Translations under genes and position numbers: made by a program
From: Paracidovorax wautersii
Lineage (GTDB): Bacteria; Pseudomonadota; Gammaproteobacteria; Burkholderiales; Burkholderiaceae_C
Assembly (NCBI GenBank): GCA_009912175.1
Contig: WNDQ01000016.1
Span: 1 to 64,000, forward strand
DNA length: 64,000 bases
Direction: 5' to 3'
In this document: positions 19,841-28,428 of the stretch, piece by piece
Position numbering within the stretch: position 1 is the first letter of the stretch
Layout of the letters: each line of letters begins with the position of its first letter
The notes under the pieces: generated by a model
What the model was told of the DNA's origin: nothing
Database searches by the model: none
The model's input: the letters and a program-made list of their open reading frames with translations, nothing else

Positions 19841-20620
19841 TCAATCGAATGCGGCGGTCGTCTTCTCCAGTCTCGCGAGGATGCCGCGCCGCTTGTCGTC
19901 GGTCGCGAACAGCAGTTGAAAGCTCTTGCGCTCGAAGGCCAGCCCGAGCGCCAACGGGCTGCTCATGCTCTCGAGCACGGCTTCCTTGATGAACTGCAGC
20001 GCCAGGCGCGGGCCTTGCGCCAGTTGGTCGGCCAGCGCGAGCGCACGCGCCTCCAGTGCCGCGTCGGGCACGACCTCGCTGGCCAGGCCCATGGCAAGCG
20101 CCTGGTCCGCCCCGAAACGCTCGCCGGTCAGCAGCAGCTTCATGGCACGGAACTTCCCGATGGCCCGGCTCAGCCGCTGCGTGGCGCCGCCCCCGGGCAT
20201 CAGGCCCAGCAGCACCTCGGGCTGGCCGAACCCCGCCGTGTCCGCCGCCAGCAGGATGTCGGCGTGCATGGCCAATTCGCAACCGCCGCCCAGCGCATGG
20301 CCGCGCACCGCCGCGATCACGGGCTTGCGGCAGGCGGCAATGGCATCCCACAGCCGGTCCATCTGGCGCTCGATGATGTCCGGCGCGGTGGCGTCGAGGT
20401 ACTAGTTGAGATCAGCGCCGGCGCAGAACGCGCGCGCACTGCCGGCCAGCACGACCACGCGCACGGTGGCATCCGCATCCAGATGGACAAAGGCCTCGGC
20501 CAGGGCGCGGCGCAACGCCAGGTTCAAGGCATTGAGCACCTCGGGCCGGTTCAGGCGCAGCACCGCCACGCCGGGGCGGGGATGCTCAAGCAGCAGGATG
20601 GGCTCATAGGGATCGCGCAT
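19841..20620 (-). pseudogene. Enoyl-CoA hydratase/isomerase, interrupted by an in-frame TAG
   Basis: Crotonase-fold enzyme (about 259 aa corrected). The N-part 'ILLLEHPRPGVAVLRLNRPE' to 'FCAGADLN' ends at TAG (20402-20404), and the same frame continues 'YLDATAPDIIERQMDRLWDA' to the end. The oxyanion-hole segments 'ARAFCAGADLN' and 'GHALGGGCELAMHADI' are both present, as is the 'FGQPEVLLGLMPGGGATQRL' acid/base helix. Start at the ATG at 20620, with GAAAGG upstream, 10 bases after the thiolase stop. TAG sits where an acidic or polar residue would follow 'GADLN' and is one substitution from a sense codon. It is either a point nonsense mutation or a sequence error. The reaction in the cluster is probably hydration or ring-opening of a CoA ester. 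Confidence 0.8.
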
Positions 20621-20630
20621 GGCCGGCCTT

Positions 20631-21836
20631 TCAGACACGCTCGATCGCCAGTGCGATGCCCTGCCCCACGCCGATGCACATGGTGCACAGCGCGCGGCGC
20701 CCGCCCGTGCGCTGCAGTTGGCGCAGCGCTGTCAGGGCCAAGCGCACACCCGACATGCCCAGCGGATGGCCAAACGCAATCGCGCCTCCGTTGGGATTCA
20801 CATGCGCGGCGTCATCGGGCAGTCCCAGCTGGCGCAGCACGGCCAGGCCCTGCGCCGCAAACGCTTCGTTGAGTTCGACCACATCGAAGTCGGCAATATG
20901 AAGGCCGGTCTGCGCCAGCAGCTTGCGCACGGCGGGCACCGGGCCGATGCCCATCACACGCGGCGCCACGCCGGCCGTGGCAACGCCGATCACACGGGCC
21001 AGCGGCACGAGGCCCGCACGGGCGGCCCCCGCTTCGCTGGCCATCAGCAAGGCGGCCGCGCCGTCGTTCACGCCGGAGGCGTTGCCGGCCGTGACAGTGC
21101 CATGGGGGCGGAAGGCCGGCCTGAGCTTGGCCAGCGTCTCCAAGGTGGTGTCGGGACGCGGATGCTCGTCCTGGCTGAACAGGCGCATCTCGCCCTTCTT
21201 GGCAATGTCGGGCACGGGCACGATCTCGGTGTCGAACAAGCCGGCCGCCATCGCCCTGGCCGCACGCTGCTGGCTGCGCAGCGCGAAGGCATCCTGGTCG
21301 GCGCGGGAGATGCCGTGCTCGTCGGCCACGTTCTCGGCCGTTTCGCCCATCGCGTCGATGCCGTAGAGCTGCGCCATCCGTGGGTTGACGAAGCGCCAGC
21401 CGATGGTGGAGTCATGGACCTCGGCATGGCGGCTGAAGGCAGCGCTGGCCTTGGGCATGACCAGCGGCGCGCGGCTCATGCTTTCCACTCCGCCGGCGAT
21501 CGCCAGGTCCAGCTGGCCCAGGGCGATGCCGCGTGCCGCGCTGGCAATGGCCTCCAGGCCCGAGCCGCACAGCCGGTTCACCGTGGCCGCCGCCGCCGTG
21601 ACGGGCAGGCCGGCCAGCAGCGCGCTCATGCGGGCCACGTTGCGGTTATCTTCACCCGCCTGGTTCACGCAGCCGAAAAAGACCTCTTCGAGTTGGCCCC
21701 AATCCAGGCGCGGGTGGCGCGCCATCAGCGCCTGCAGCGGGATCGCGCCCAGGTCGTCGGTACGGATGCCCGAAAGCGCGCCGCCATAGCGGCCGATGGG
21801 CGTGCGCAGCCCGTCGCAGATGTAGGCGTGGCCCAT
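20631..21836 (-). CDS. Beta-ketoadipyl-CoA thiolase-like acetyl-CoA acyltransferase (PcaF family)
   Basis: The 401-aa thiolase has the full set of residues: Cys nucleophile in '[13 protein letters not shown]', His in '[14 protein letters not shown]' and the C-terminal acid/base Cys in '[11 protein letters not shown]'. The N-terminus '[19 protein letters not shown]' and the '[21 protein letters not shown]' block match PcaF. This predicts cleavage of 3-oxoadipyl-CoA to succinyl-CoA plus acetyl-CoA. Its ATG overlaps the amidohydrolase stop by one base (TGATG). A close paralogue lies at 29178-30380 with pcaI/J. The copy here has no CoA-transferase beside it, but it has a CoA ligase, so its substrate is probably made as a CoA ester from the start. 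Confidence 0.9.
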   Translation of the reverse strand: MGHAYICDGLRTPIGRYGGALSGIRTDDLGAIPLQALMARHPRLDWGQLEEVFFGCVNQAGEDNRNVARMSALLAGLPVTAAAATVNRLCGSGLEAIASAARGIALGQLDLAIAGGVESMSRAPLVMPKASAAFSRHAEVHDSTIGWRFVNPRMAQLYGIDAMGETAENVADEHGISRADQDAFALRSQQRAARAMAAGLFDTEIVPVPDIAKKGEMRLFSQDEHPRPDTTLETLAKLRPAFRPHGTVTAGNASGVNDGAAALLMASEAGAARAGLVPLARVIGVATAGVAPRVMGIGPVPAVRKLLAQTGLHIADFDVVELNEAFAAQGLAVLRQLGLPDDAAHVNPNGGAIAFGHPLGMSGVRLALTALRQLQRTGGRRALCTMCIGVGQGIALAIERV

Positions 21837-22678
21837 CACAGCCCCAGCACCCGCTCGGCGTTGCCGTGCATGACTTTCTCCATCACCGCGTCGCTGTAGC
21901 CCAGCTCGGCCCATTCGCGCAGGATGCGCTCGTAGGGCAGGCTGGGATAGTCGCTGCCGAACATGATCTTGTCCTGCAGGCGGCCACGGATGTCGACCTT
22001 GAGGTTGCCTGGAAAGTACTTGGGCGCCCAGCCCGACATCTCCCAATACACATTGCCCTTGTGCAACGCCACGGCCGTGGTCTCGTCCACCCACGGCCAG
22101 CCCGGGTGGGCCATGATGATCTTCAGGTGCGGGAAGTCCGCCGCCAGATCGTCGATGGCGCCGGGGTGGGCATGGCGGATGCGCGCGCCATGGCCGCCGG
22201 GCATGCCGGCGCCCATGCCGGTCGTGCCTACGTCGATCATCACCGTCGCGCCCAGCGCATTGATCTCCTCGAACAGCGGGTAGTAGCGCCGGTCGTTGAC
22301 CGCGAAGTGCTGCATGATCGGATGGAAGTGAAAGCCGATGAAGCCCAGTTCGGTGACAGCCTTCTTCACCTGGCGGATCGCGATCTCGCCCTTGGCCGGC
22401 TCCACCGCGCCCCAGCATTGCAGGATGCGGTCGGGGTGGCGCTGCCAGATGCCGTGCACGTACTCGTTGGTGCAGGGCGGGCTGGCCACGGTGGTCTCCA
22501 GGTCGAGCGCCACCAGGCAGGCCTGGACGCCAGCCGTGGCGAACTCCTGGATGACCTCGTCCTCGGACTTGCCCACCCAGTCCCGTTTCCAGTAGGTGGC
22601 CAGCGCCTCGGGATAGGGGCCCTGGGATTCGATCCAGGTGGATGTTCCGGGATAGCAGTGCAGATCGATGATGCGCAT
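21836..22678 (-). CDS. Amidohydrolase-2 (ACMSD-like TIM-barrel) hydrolase/decarboxylase
   Basis: The 280-aa TIM-barrel of the amidohydrolase-2 family includes decarboxylases such as ACMSD and gamma-resorcylate decarboxylase, and lactone or ring hydrolases. Seen: 'IIDLHCYPG' at the N-terminus, '[15 protein letters not shown]' in the middle, '[16 protein letters not shown]' (metal His) and '[16 protein letters not shown]' (catalytic Asp region). In most members the first motif is HxH; here it reads HxY. Metal binding may therefore be altered. The gene is inside the catabolic cluster between the ligase and the thiolase. A ring- or C-C-cleaving or decarboxylating role in the pathway is inferred. 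Confidence 0.85.
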   Translation of the reverse strand: MRIIDLHCYPGTSTWIESQGPYPEALATYWKRDWVGKSEDEVIQEFATAGVQACLVALDLETTVASPPCTNEYVHGIWQRHPDRILQCWGAVEPAKGEIAIRQVKKAVTELGFIGFHFHPIMQHFAVNDRRYYPLFEEINALGATVMIDVGTTGMGAGMPGGHGARIRHAHPGAIDDLAADFPHLKIIMAHPGWPWVDETTAVALHKGNVYWEMSGWAPKYFPGNLKVDIRGRLQDKIMFGSDYPSLPYERILREWAELGYSDAVMEKVMHGNAERVLGL

Positions 22679-22716
22679 GGCGCGCGTCGCTTTCGTGGTC
22701 AGAAATGGAACGGGGT

Positions 22717-24390
22717 TCAGGCGGCCCTGGCAACGCGAGCCTCGTCGGCCAGTTGAGCGGCGATCCGCTCGCCCAACGCCTTCTTGGACACCTTGCCGAA
22801 GGTCGAAACCGGAAAGTCCTCCATGACCTCCAGCCGCTCGGGCAGCTTGAACCGGGCGATCTCGTGCGTCTGCAGAAAGGCCACCAGCCCGGGCAGATCC
22901 AGCGCGGCGCCGCGCTTGAGCACCACGAAGGCGCACATCTTTTCGCCCATCGCGGCATCGGGCATGGGCACACAGGCCACGTTCTGCACGGCCGGGTGCA
23001 TGAGGATGAGGTTCTCGACCTCCTCGGCGCTGATCTTCTCGCCGCCACGGTTGATCAAGTCCTTCTTGCGGCCTTCGACGATGTAGTTGCCCGACGCATG
23101 CCGGCGCATCAGGTCGCCCGAGCGGTAGAAGCCGTCCGGCGTGAACTGGCGCGCGTTGTATTCGGGGACGCCGAAGTAGCCGCGCAAGGTGTAGGGCCCC
23201 CGGCAGGCCAGTTCGCCAACCTCGCCCTCAGGCACCTCGCGGCCCTCGTCGTCGATCAGCCTGACCTCGTCGTCCTCGCAGACTGGACGCCCGCAGGTCT
23301 CCAGCTGGACCGTTTCGTCGTCGCCACGGCGCACGAACATCAACAGGCCCTCGCTCATGCCGAAGTTCTCCTGCACGAAAGCGTTGCGGAACAGCTCGCG
23401 CGTGCGCAGACGCACTTCGGGCTGCATGCGCTGGCCGCCGCTCTGGATCTGGCGCACCGAGTCGAGCCGGGCGCTGCCGATGGCCGGGTCATGGATCAGG
23501 CGGATCAGCAGCGCGGGAACGACCTTGATGTGCGTCACGCCGTGCTGCTCGATCAGCGCAAACATCTCGGCCGGGCGTGTGTTGGCGTGCAGCACCACGG
23601 TCGCCCCGTTGAACAGAAACCCCTGGATGCCCGGGCAGGCCAGCGGCAGGTTGTGCGCGATGGGCAGCACCAGCAGCAGGACCGAATCGCCGTCCACCCC
23701 CGCCACCTCGGCCGCCACCTTGGAGTTGTAGGCATAGTCGTTGTTGGTGCGCGGAATCAGCTTGGGAATGCCCGTGGTGCCGCCCGAGAGCTGGAAGATG
23801 CACGGGTCGGTGGGCTTGATGTTCAGCTCGCGCAATCTGGACAGCGGCAGCTTCGCGGGACTGGCAATCAGTTCGGTCAGCGAATGCTCGCCGGGGCCGG
23901 CCTCGCCCAGCACCAGGCGCAGCTGCAAACAGGGCTGCTCGGCCTGCACACGGTCGATGACGGGCGCGAAGCGGAACTCGCCACCTTGCTCGCGCACCGA
24001 GGCCGGGTACACCACGCAGCGGGCCTGCGACAGGCGCACGAACTGGCTCAGTTCCGCATAGCGGTGCGTGACCAGCGCCGCGATGGGGATACAACCCAGC
24101 TTTTGCAGCGCGAAGTACAGCACCACGAACTCGGCCACATTGGGCAAGGTGGGCACGACACGGTCCAGCGGCTTGAGGCCCAGCGCCAGCAGGTTGAGCG
24201 CCAGGTTGTCGCTCAGCGCGTCGAGCTGCGCGTAGGTGTAGCGGCGCGCGCCGTCGATCAGCGCCGTGCGTGGCCCGTAGCGCTCGAACACCGCCGCAAA
24301 CTCCTGCGCCAGTGACTGGCCGCGCCAGTAGCCCCGCTCACGGTAGCGCTGGGCGAACGACTCGGGGAATGGGACGAATCCTTCCAGCAT
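22717..24390 (-). CDS. EntE/DhbE-like aryl-acid adenylating enzyme (probable aryl-CoA ligase)
   Basis: ANL-superfamily adenylating enzyme. '[19 protein letters not shown]' matches the opening of DhbE/EntE-type 2,3-dihydroxybenzoate-AMP ligases. The P-loop is '[17 protein letters not shown]', the aryl-binding segment is '[16 protein letters not shown]' (AHN as in EntE), A8 is 'YRSGDL' and the A10 Lys is in 'GKVSKKAL'. The ATG at 24390 with AAAGGAAC before it is preferred over the ATG at 24408, which overlaps the SDR stop. No aryl carrier protein, isochorismatase or NRPS gene is near, and the neighbours are catabolic. It most likely forms a CoA thioester of an aromatic or cyclic acid. It is about 557 aa, the normal length. 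Confidence 0.88.
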   Translation of the reverse strand: MLEGFVPFPESFAQRYRERGYWRGQSLAQEFAAVFERYGPRTALIDGARRYTYAQLDALSDNLALNLLALGLKPLDRVVPTLPNVAEFVVLYFALQKLGCIPIAALVTHRYAELSQFVRLSQARCVVYPASVREQGGEFRFAPVIDRVQAEQPCLQLRLVLGEAGPGEHSLTELIASPAKLPLSRLRELNIKPTDPCIFQLSGGTTGIPKLIPRTNNDYAYNSKVAAEVAGVDGDSVLLLVLPIAHNLPLACPGIQGFLFNGATVVLHANTRPAEMFALIEQHGVTHIKVVPALLIRLIHDPAIGSARLDSVRQIQSGGQRMQPEVRLRTRELFRNAFVQENFGMSEGLLMFVRRGDDETVQLETCGRPVCEDDEVRLIDDEGREVPEGEVGELACRGPYTLRGYFGVPEYNARQFTPDGFYRSGDLMRRHASGNYIVEGRKKDLINRGGEKISAEEVENLILMHPAVQNVACVPMPDAAMGEKMCAFVVLKRGAALDLPGLVAFLQTHEIARFKLPERLEVMEDFPVSTFGKVSKKALGERIAAQLADEARVARAA

Positions 24391-24407
24391 GGTCTGTTCC
24401 TTTCCCA

Positions 24408-25168
24408 TCAGGTCGATGCCGTGAAACCGCCGTCGATCACCACCACTTCGCCCGTGACGAAGCGGTTGGCCGTCAGCAGATTGACCATCACCTCGGCCAC
24501 GTCATCGGCGGTCACGCAGCGGCGCAGCGACGTGAGCTTGGCGCGCTTGCCCATCAGGTCCTCGTACTTGTCGCCCAGCATGCGCTCCATCCATTCGCCC
24601 TCCATCCAGCCGGGGGCGACGGCATTCACGCGGATCTCCGGTCCCAGATTCCAGGCCAGGGTCTTGGTCAGGTTGACGACGGCGGCCTTGCTGGCGGCAT
24701 AGGGCAGCGGCTGCGGACCGGGGCGCAGGCCCACAATGCTGGCCGTGTTGACGATGGCCGGCTCCACGCCCTTGCGCAGCAGGGGAACGGCGGCACGGGC
24801 CACCTGGAAAGTGCCGCGCACATTGACGGCGAAGGTGCGGTCCCACTCGGCCATGTCCAGGCTTTCAAGGTCCCGGACCTTCCAGGTGGCGGTCGTTCCG
24901 GCGTTGTTGACCAGCGCGTCGAGGCGGCCAAAAACCTCGCCGATGGCGGCCAGCGTGCGCCGCACCGCCGCATCGTCGGCGACGTCGCACTGGAGCACCA
25001 GCGTCCTGGCGCCCAGGGCTTCGGCCTCGCCGGCCACGGCCTGCGCGGCCGCCGCGCTGGAGCCATAGACGATGGCCACGTCGAAATTGGCGCGGGCCAG
25101 CGCCAGGACCGCGCTGCGGCCAATGCCGGTGGCACCACCGGTGACGAGGGCTTTTTCCGGTCGGTCAT
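24408..25168 (-). CDS. EntA-like SDR dehydrogenase; start codon out of frame by one base
   Basis: Short-chain dehydrogenase with cofactor loop 'VTGGATGIGRSAVLALARA', 'NNAGTT', catalytic Ser in 'VNTASIVG' and YxxxK in 'LPYAASKAAV'. The expected start is the ATG at 25168 behind a GGGGGAGG Shine-Dalgarno, reading MTDRKK. The body is in another frame from that point. One additional A in the A-run at 25152-25156 (five present) gives 'MTDRKKALVTGGATGIG', exactly the family opening. The body can be read upstream to 25271, but those 44 residues have no similarity. The lesion therefore removes only the first codons, unless it is a sequencing error. Partner of the EntE-like ligase; it possibly oxidises a cyclic hydroxy-acid or dihydrodiol CoA ester. 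Confidence 0.8.
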
Positions 25169-25203
25169 CACTGGCCTCCCCCGTTGCGCGAAAAGCGGTG
25201 CAT
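25168..25203 (-). CDS. Possible 11-codon leader ORF coupled to the SDR start
   Basis: An ATG at 25203 follows 'aaggagacattc', a strong Shine-Dalgarno. It encodes MHRFSRNGGGQ and ends in TGA, whose last base is the first base of the SDR ATG (TGATG). The arrangement is that of a coupled leader peptide. It may be a real upstream ORF controlling the cluster, or simply the original start of a longer SDR reading frame. Confidence 0.35.
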   Translation of the reverse strand: MHRFSRNGGGQ

Positions 25204-25298
25204 GAATGTCTCCTTGGTTTCGGGTTGTGCGTCCAATGTAGGAAGCGCCCCTTGCCGGCAGAAGATGGCAAAAAACCGCCGCTGATTCGCTTTTGATA

Positions 25299-25310
25299 TC
25301 TCCCTGGAGA
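25299..25310. promoter_or_regulatory. Candidate LysR operator between SDR and LysR genes
   Basis: TCTCC-CT-GGAGA is a perfect interrupted palindrome in the divergent intergenic region and satisfies a T-N11-A spacing. It lies 68 bases before the LysR start and 131 bases before the SDR ATG, which fits a regulator that controls itself and the divergent cluster. Pattern evidence only. Confidence 0.35.
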
Positions 25311-25377
25311 AAACCCCTATGCCTGGTTATCGCCGGACAGGGAAGATCAGGCCGGTCCAACCTGCGCGCCTGCCACC

Positions 25378-26271
25378 ATGAAACTGAGCCAACTTCGTGA
25401 CCTGACCTGCATCGTCGAGACAGGAAGCCTGCGGGCCGCGGCGCGGCGGCTGGACGTGGCCCAGCCCTTGCTGACGCGCAGCATCCGGAGCCTGGAGAAG
25501 GAGTTGGGGACTCCGCTGTTCGAGCGGCAGTCGACGGGCATGGTGCTGACGCCGCTGGGCCAGCGCTTCTACGAGCGGGCCCGCGTCGTGACCAATGAGC
25601 TGCGCCGCGCCGGGGAAGAGTTGCTGCAGGCGCAAGGCAATGCCACGGGAACGGTGACAGCCGGGCTGTCGATCATGCCCCACATGGGCATGCTGCCCCG
25701 GGCGCTGCCCGCGTTTCGCAAACGTTTTCCAGCGGTTCGCCTGCAGCTGGTCGAAGGCCTGTTTCCCGATCTCGAAGAGGACTTGAGAAAAGGCGACATT
25801 GACTTCTACATGGGCGTCACGCCCACGGTCGTGCCCCCCGGCTTTGTGCGCGAACGCCTGTCCGGCAACACCCGGGTGGTGATGGCGCGCAAGGGGCACG
25901 CGCTCGGCGGTGCACGTTCGTTCGCCGAGCTGGTCCAGGCCGAATGGGCCTTGCCGGCCGTGGACTACCACAGCGAGCAGGACCTGATTTCGATCTTCGA
26001 GAAACGGGGGCTGCCGCCGCCGCGGGTCGCCCTGCAGGCCCGCACCGCGCTGTCGATGATGGTGACCCTCACGAGCACGGATCTGCTGGCGCTGCTGCCC
26101 ATGCAATGGGTGGGATTCGCCCAGTTGCGCGCGAGCGTTCAGCCCATCTTGCTGGATGAACAGCTCGCCGCACCCGACATCGTGCTCATCCGGCGCAGCG
26201 GCCTGCCGATGACGCTGGCCGCCGAGCACCTGTGCGATCTGCTGCGCCGGGAGATCGGCCCGGCCGGATGA
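25378..26271 (+). CDS. LysR-family transcriptional regulator of the adjacent ring-acid cluster
   Basis: The 297-aa regulator has an N-terminal winged HTH ('LCIVETGSLRAAARRLDVAQ'-like region, then 'PLLTRSIRSLEKELGTPLFERQ') and a C-terminal LysR substrate-binding domain (about residues 90-295). It is divergent from the SDR-ligase-amidohydrolase-thiolase-ECH-MFS run with 209 bases between the SDR and regulator starts. That is the usual geometry of a pathway-specific activator. The inducer is unknown and would be the substrate acid or its CoA ester. It is followed on the same strand by trmL 29 bases later, which is unrelated. Confidence 0.88.
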   Translation: MKLSQLRDLTCIVETGSLRAAARRLDVAQPLLTRSIRSLEKELGTPLFERQSTGMVLTPLGQRFYERARVVTNELRRAGEELLQAQGNATGTVTAGLSIMPHMGMLPRALPAFRKRFPAVRLQLVEGLFPDLEEDLRKGDIDFYMGVTPTVVPPGFVRERLSGNTRVVMARKGHALGGARSFAELVQAEWALPAVDYHSEQDLISIFEKRGLPPPRVALQARTALSMMVTLTSTDLLALLPMQWVGFAQLRASVQPILLDEQLAAPDIVLIRRSGLPMTLAAEHLCDLLRREIGPAG

Positions 26272-26300
26272 GGGATCGGAACACGCGACAATACTGCCCC

Positions 26301-26804
26301 ATGTTCAACATCGTCCTGGTCCACCCCGAGATCCCGCCCAACACGGGTAACGTCATCCGCCTGGCCGCCAACACGGGCTGCCGGCTGCATCTGGTCGAGC
26401 CGCTGGGCTTTTCCATGGACGACAAACACATGCGCCGTGCGGGTCTCGACTATCACGAATACGCCGACCTGCAGCGGCACGCCAGTTGGGACGCCTTTCT
26501 GGCGCGCGAACAGCCCGACGCCGGCCGTGTCTTTGCGCTGACCACGCGCGGCACGCAGGCCGTGCACGGCCAGGCCTTTCAGCCTGGCGACTGGCTGGTG
26601 TTCGGCTCCGAAACCGCCGGTCTGCCGCCGGCCATTCGCGAGACCATCGCCGCCGCGCAATGGCTGCGGCTGCCCATGCGTGCGGGCCAGCGCAGCCTGA
26701 ACCTGTCCAACGCGGTCGCGGTGACGGTGTTCGAGGCCTGGCGCCAGAACGGCTTTGCGCAGGCGGCGACGACAGCGGGCACGTCGCCCGCATCCGCTCA
26801 GTAA
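26301..26804 (+). CDS. trmL: tRNA (cytidine(34)-2'-O)-methyltransferase
   Basis: SPOUT-fold methyltransferase modifying the wobble base of tRNA-Leu. The ATG at 26301 opens 'MFNIVLVHPEIPPNTGNVIRL', the family signature. The knot region is 'PGDWLVFGSETAGLPPAIRE', followed by 'RSLNLSNAVAVTVFEAWRQ'. At 167 aa it is full length. It converges on and overlaps the MaoC gene by 7 bases at its 3' end. Confidence 0.95.
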   Translation: MFNIVLVHPEIPPNTGNVIRLAANTGCRLHLVEPLGFSMDDKHMRRAGLDYHEYADLQRHASWDAFLAREQPDAGRVFALTTRGTQAVHGQAFQPGDWLVFGSETAGLPPAIRETIAAAQWLRLPMRAGQRSLNLSNAVAVTVFEAWRQNGFAQAATTAGTSPASAQ

Positions 26805-27250
26805 TAACGGATCAAGGACTCGGCCACGCACACGGGCTTGGCATGGCCTTCACGTTCGAAGGTCGCCTCCCAAGTCAGTTGCAGGCCCTGCGTGCCAGCG
26901 GGCTCCGTGGCCAGCAGCTTAAAGTGCGCGCGCACGCGGCTGCCGGCCGGCACCGGGGCCGGAAACCGAACCCGATCCAGCCCGTAGTTGACGGCCATGC
27001 GCGGCTCGGTCAACACCACGGCCTGCGACATCAGGCTGGGCAGCAGCGACAGCGTCAGAAAACCGTGCGCGATGGTGCCGCCAAAAGGCCCGGCCTTGGC
27101 GCGTTCGGGGTCGACGTGGATCCACTGGCGGTCGCCCGTGGCGTCGGCAAAGGCGTTGATCTGCGGCTGCGTCACCGTGACCCAGTCGCTGCTCGCCACA
27201 TCCTGGCCGACGCGGGCTGCAAGATCGGCCAGGGTCTGGAAAGTTGCCAT
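26798..27250 (-). CDS. MaoC-family (R)-specific enoyl-CoA hydratase
   Basis: The 150-aa hot-dog-fold protein has the Asp/His dyad of MaoC hydratases in 'FADATGDRQWIHVDPERA', followed by 'FGGTIAHGFLTLSLLPSL', the family's second motif. It hydrates trans-2-enoyl-CoA to (R)-3-hydroxyacyl-CoA. Size and sequence match NodN/PhaJ-type proteins common in Burkholderiales. It is not tightly coupled to the Bug/SDR/thiolase genes upstream on the strand; the gap to the Bug gene is 87 bases. Whether it serves that cluster is uncertain. Confidence 0.88.
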   Translation of the reverse strand: MATFQTLADLAARVGQDVASSDWVTVTQPQINAFADATGDRQWIHVDPERAKAGPFGGTIAHGFLTLSLLPSLMSQAVVLTEPRMAVNYGLDRVRFPAPVPAGSRVRAHFKLLATEPAGTQGLQLTWEATFEREGHAKPVCVAESLIRYY

Positions 27251-27337
27251 GTCGTTCTCCTGCCATCAAATATGGTGGCAGTCTGCCCGATCCCCGCGCA
27301 GCGTGCGCAACACGCCTGTCACCCGGTCGACAAAAAA

Positions 27338-28351
27338 TCAATCCACGCGGGCGCCCGAGGCCTTGACCACCTCGGCCCACTTGGCCGTTTCGCTGCGCAT
27401 GAAGGCGGCGAACTGCTCGGGGGATTCAGGGTGCGCCTCGGCGCCTTGCTCGGCAAACTTCTTGACGACAGCCGGGTCATTCAAGCCCTTGACGATGGCC
27501 GCGTTCAGGCGGGTAACCACGGCGGGCGGCGTGCCGGCCGTCGTGTACAGGCCGAACCACGAAGTCGCCTCGTAGCCGGGCACGCCAGCTTCGGCGATGG
27601 TGGGCACATCCGGCAGTTCAGGCGAACGTTTGGCCGAGGTCACGGCCAGCGGCACCAACTTGCCGGCGCGCACGTGGGCAATCGCCGAGGGCATGTTGTC
27701 GAACATCACGGCGATCTGGTTGCCCAGCAGGTCGGCCACGGCCGGCGCGCTGCCGCGGTAGGGCACGTGCTGCATGTCGACCTTGGCCAGGCTCTTGAAC
27801 AGTTCGCCCGACAGGTGGATGGAGCTGCCGCTGCCCGACGAACCGAAGGTGACGGCGCCCGGATGCGCCTTGGCGTAGGTGATGAGCTGCGGCACGGTCT
27901 TGAACGGCTGCTGCGGATTGGCCACCAGCAGATTGGGCACCATGGCCACGCGCGAGAGCGGAACGAAGTCCTTGACCGGGTCGTAGGGCAGCTTGCTGTA
28001 GAGCGAAGCATTGATCGCGTGCGTGCCCACCGTGCCCATGAACAACGTGTAGCCGTCGGCCGGCGCGCGCGAAGCCGCCTGCGCGCCGATGTTGCCGCCC
28101 GCGCCCGCGCGGTTGTCGACCACCACGGGCTGGCCCAGCTCGGTGCCCAGGTACTGGCCCATCACACGCGCCAGGATGTCGGTGGTGCCACCGGCCGAGA
28201 ACGGCACGATCAGCGTGATCGGCTTGCCCGGGTAGGCCGCCTGCGCCGAGGCAGTGGTGGGCGCCAAGGCCGCCACGGACAGCGCGGCGGCGGCGGCCAG
28301 CCACGCGCGGCGCGGGAAGGTGGTGGTGAAGAAGGGTTGTGTCGCGGTCAT
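27338..28351 (-). CDS. Bug-family tripartite tricarboxylate transporter solute-binding receptor
   Basis: The 337-aa periplasmic receptor carries a signal peptide ('LAAAAALSVAALAPTTASAQ') and 'YPGKPITLIVPFSAGGTTDIL', the N-terminal Bug motif. Later landmarks are 'VVDNRAGAGGNIGAQ', 'SSGSGSSIHLSGELFK' and 'VPTIAEAGVPGYEATSWFGL'. The start at 28351 gives an optimal signal. No TctA/TctB membrane genes are adjacent, as is typical of orphan Bug receptors in this order. It sits distal in a minus-strand run with an SDR and the PcaF/J/I genes, so the ligand may be a dicarboxylate or aromatic-derived acid. Confidence 0.92.
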   Translation of the reverse strand: MTATQPFFTTTFPRRAWLAAAAALSVAALAPTTASAQAAYPGKPITLIVPFSAGGTTDILARVMGQYLGTELGQPVVVDNRAGAGGNIGAQAASRAPADGYTLFMGTVGTHAINASLYSKLPYDPVKDFVPLSRVAMVPNLLVANPQQPFKTVPQLITYAKAHPGAVTFGSSGSGSSIHLSGELFKSLAKVDMQHVPYRGSAPAVADLLGNQIAVMFDNMPSAIAHVRAGKLVPLAVTSAKRSPELPDVPTIAEAGVPGYEATSWFGLYTTAGTPPAVVTRLNAAIVKGLNDPAVVKKFAEQGAEAHPESPEQFAAFMRSETAKWAEVVKASGARVD

Positions 28352-28428
28352 GCTTGTCTCCAGGTCGGAAATGAAGGGGGGCACCGGTTCTGCGCCGGTG
28401 TTGGTCAAAAGAAAAAACAGCAAAAAAA

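Noticed and set aside
21836-25168. Siderophore (catecholate) biosynthesis locus
   Set aside because: EntE- and EntA-like genes are present, but no isochorismate synthase, isochorismatase, carrier protein, NRPS or TonB receptor is nearby, and the other genes are CoA-catabolic.
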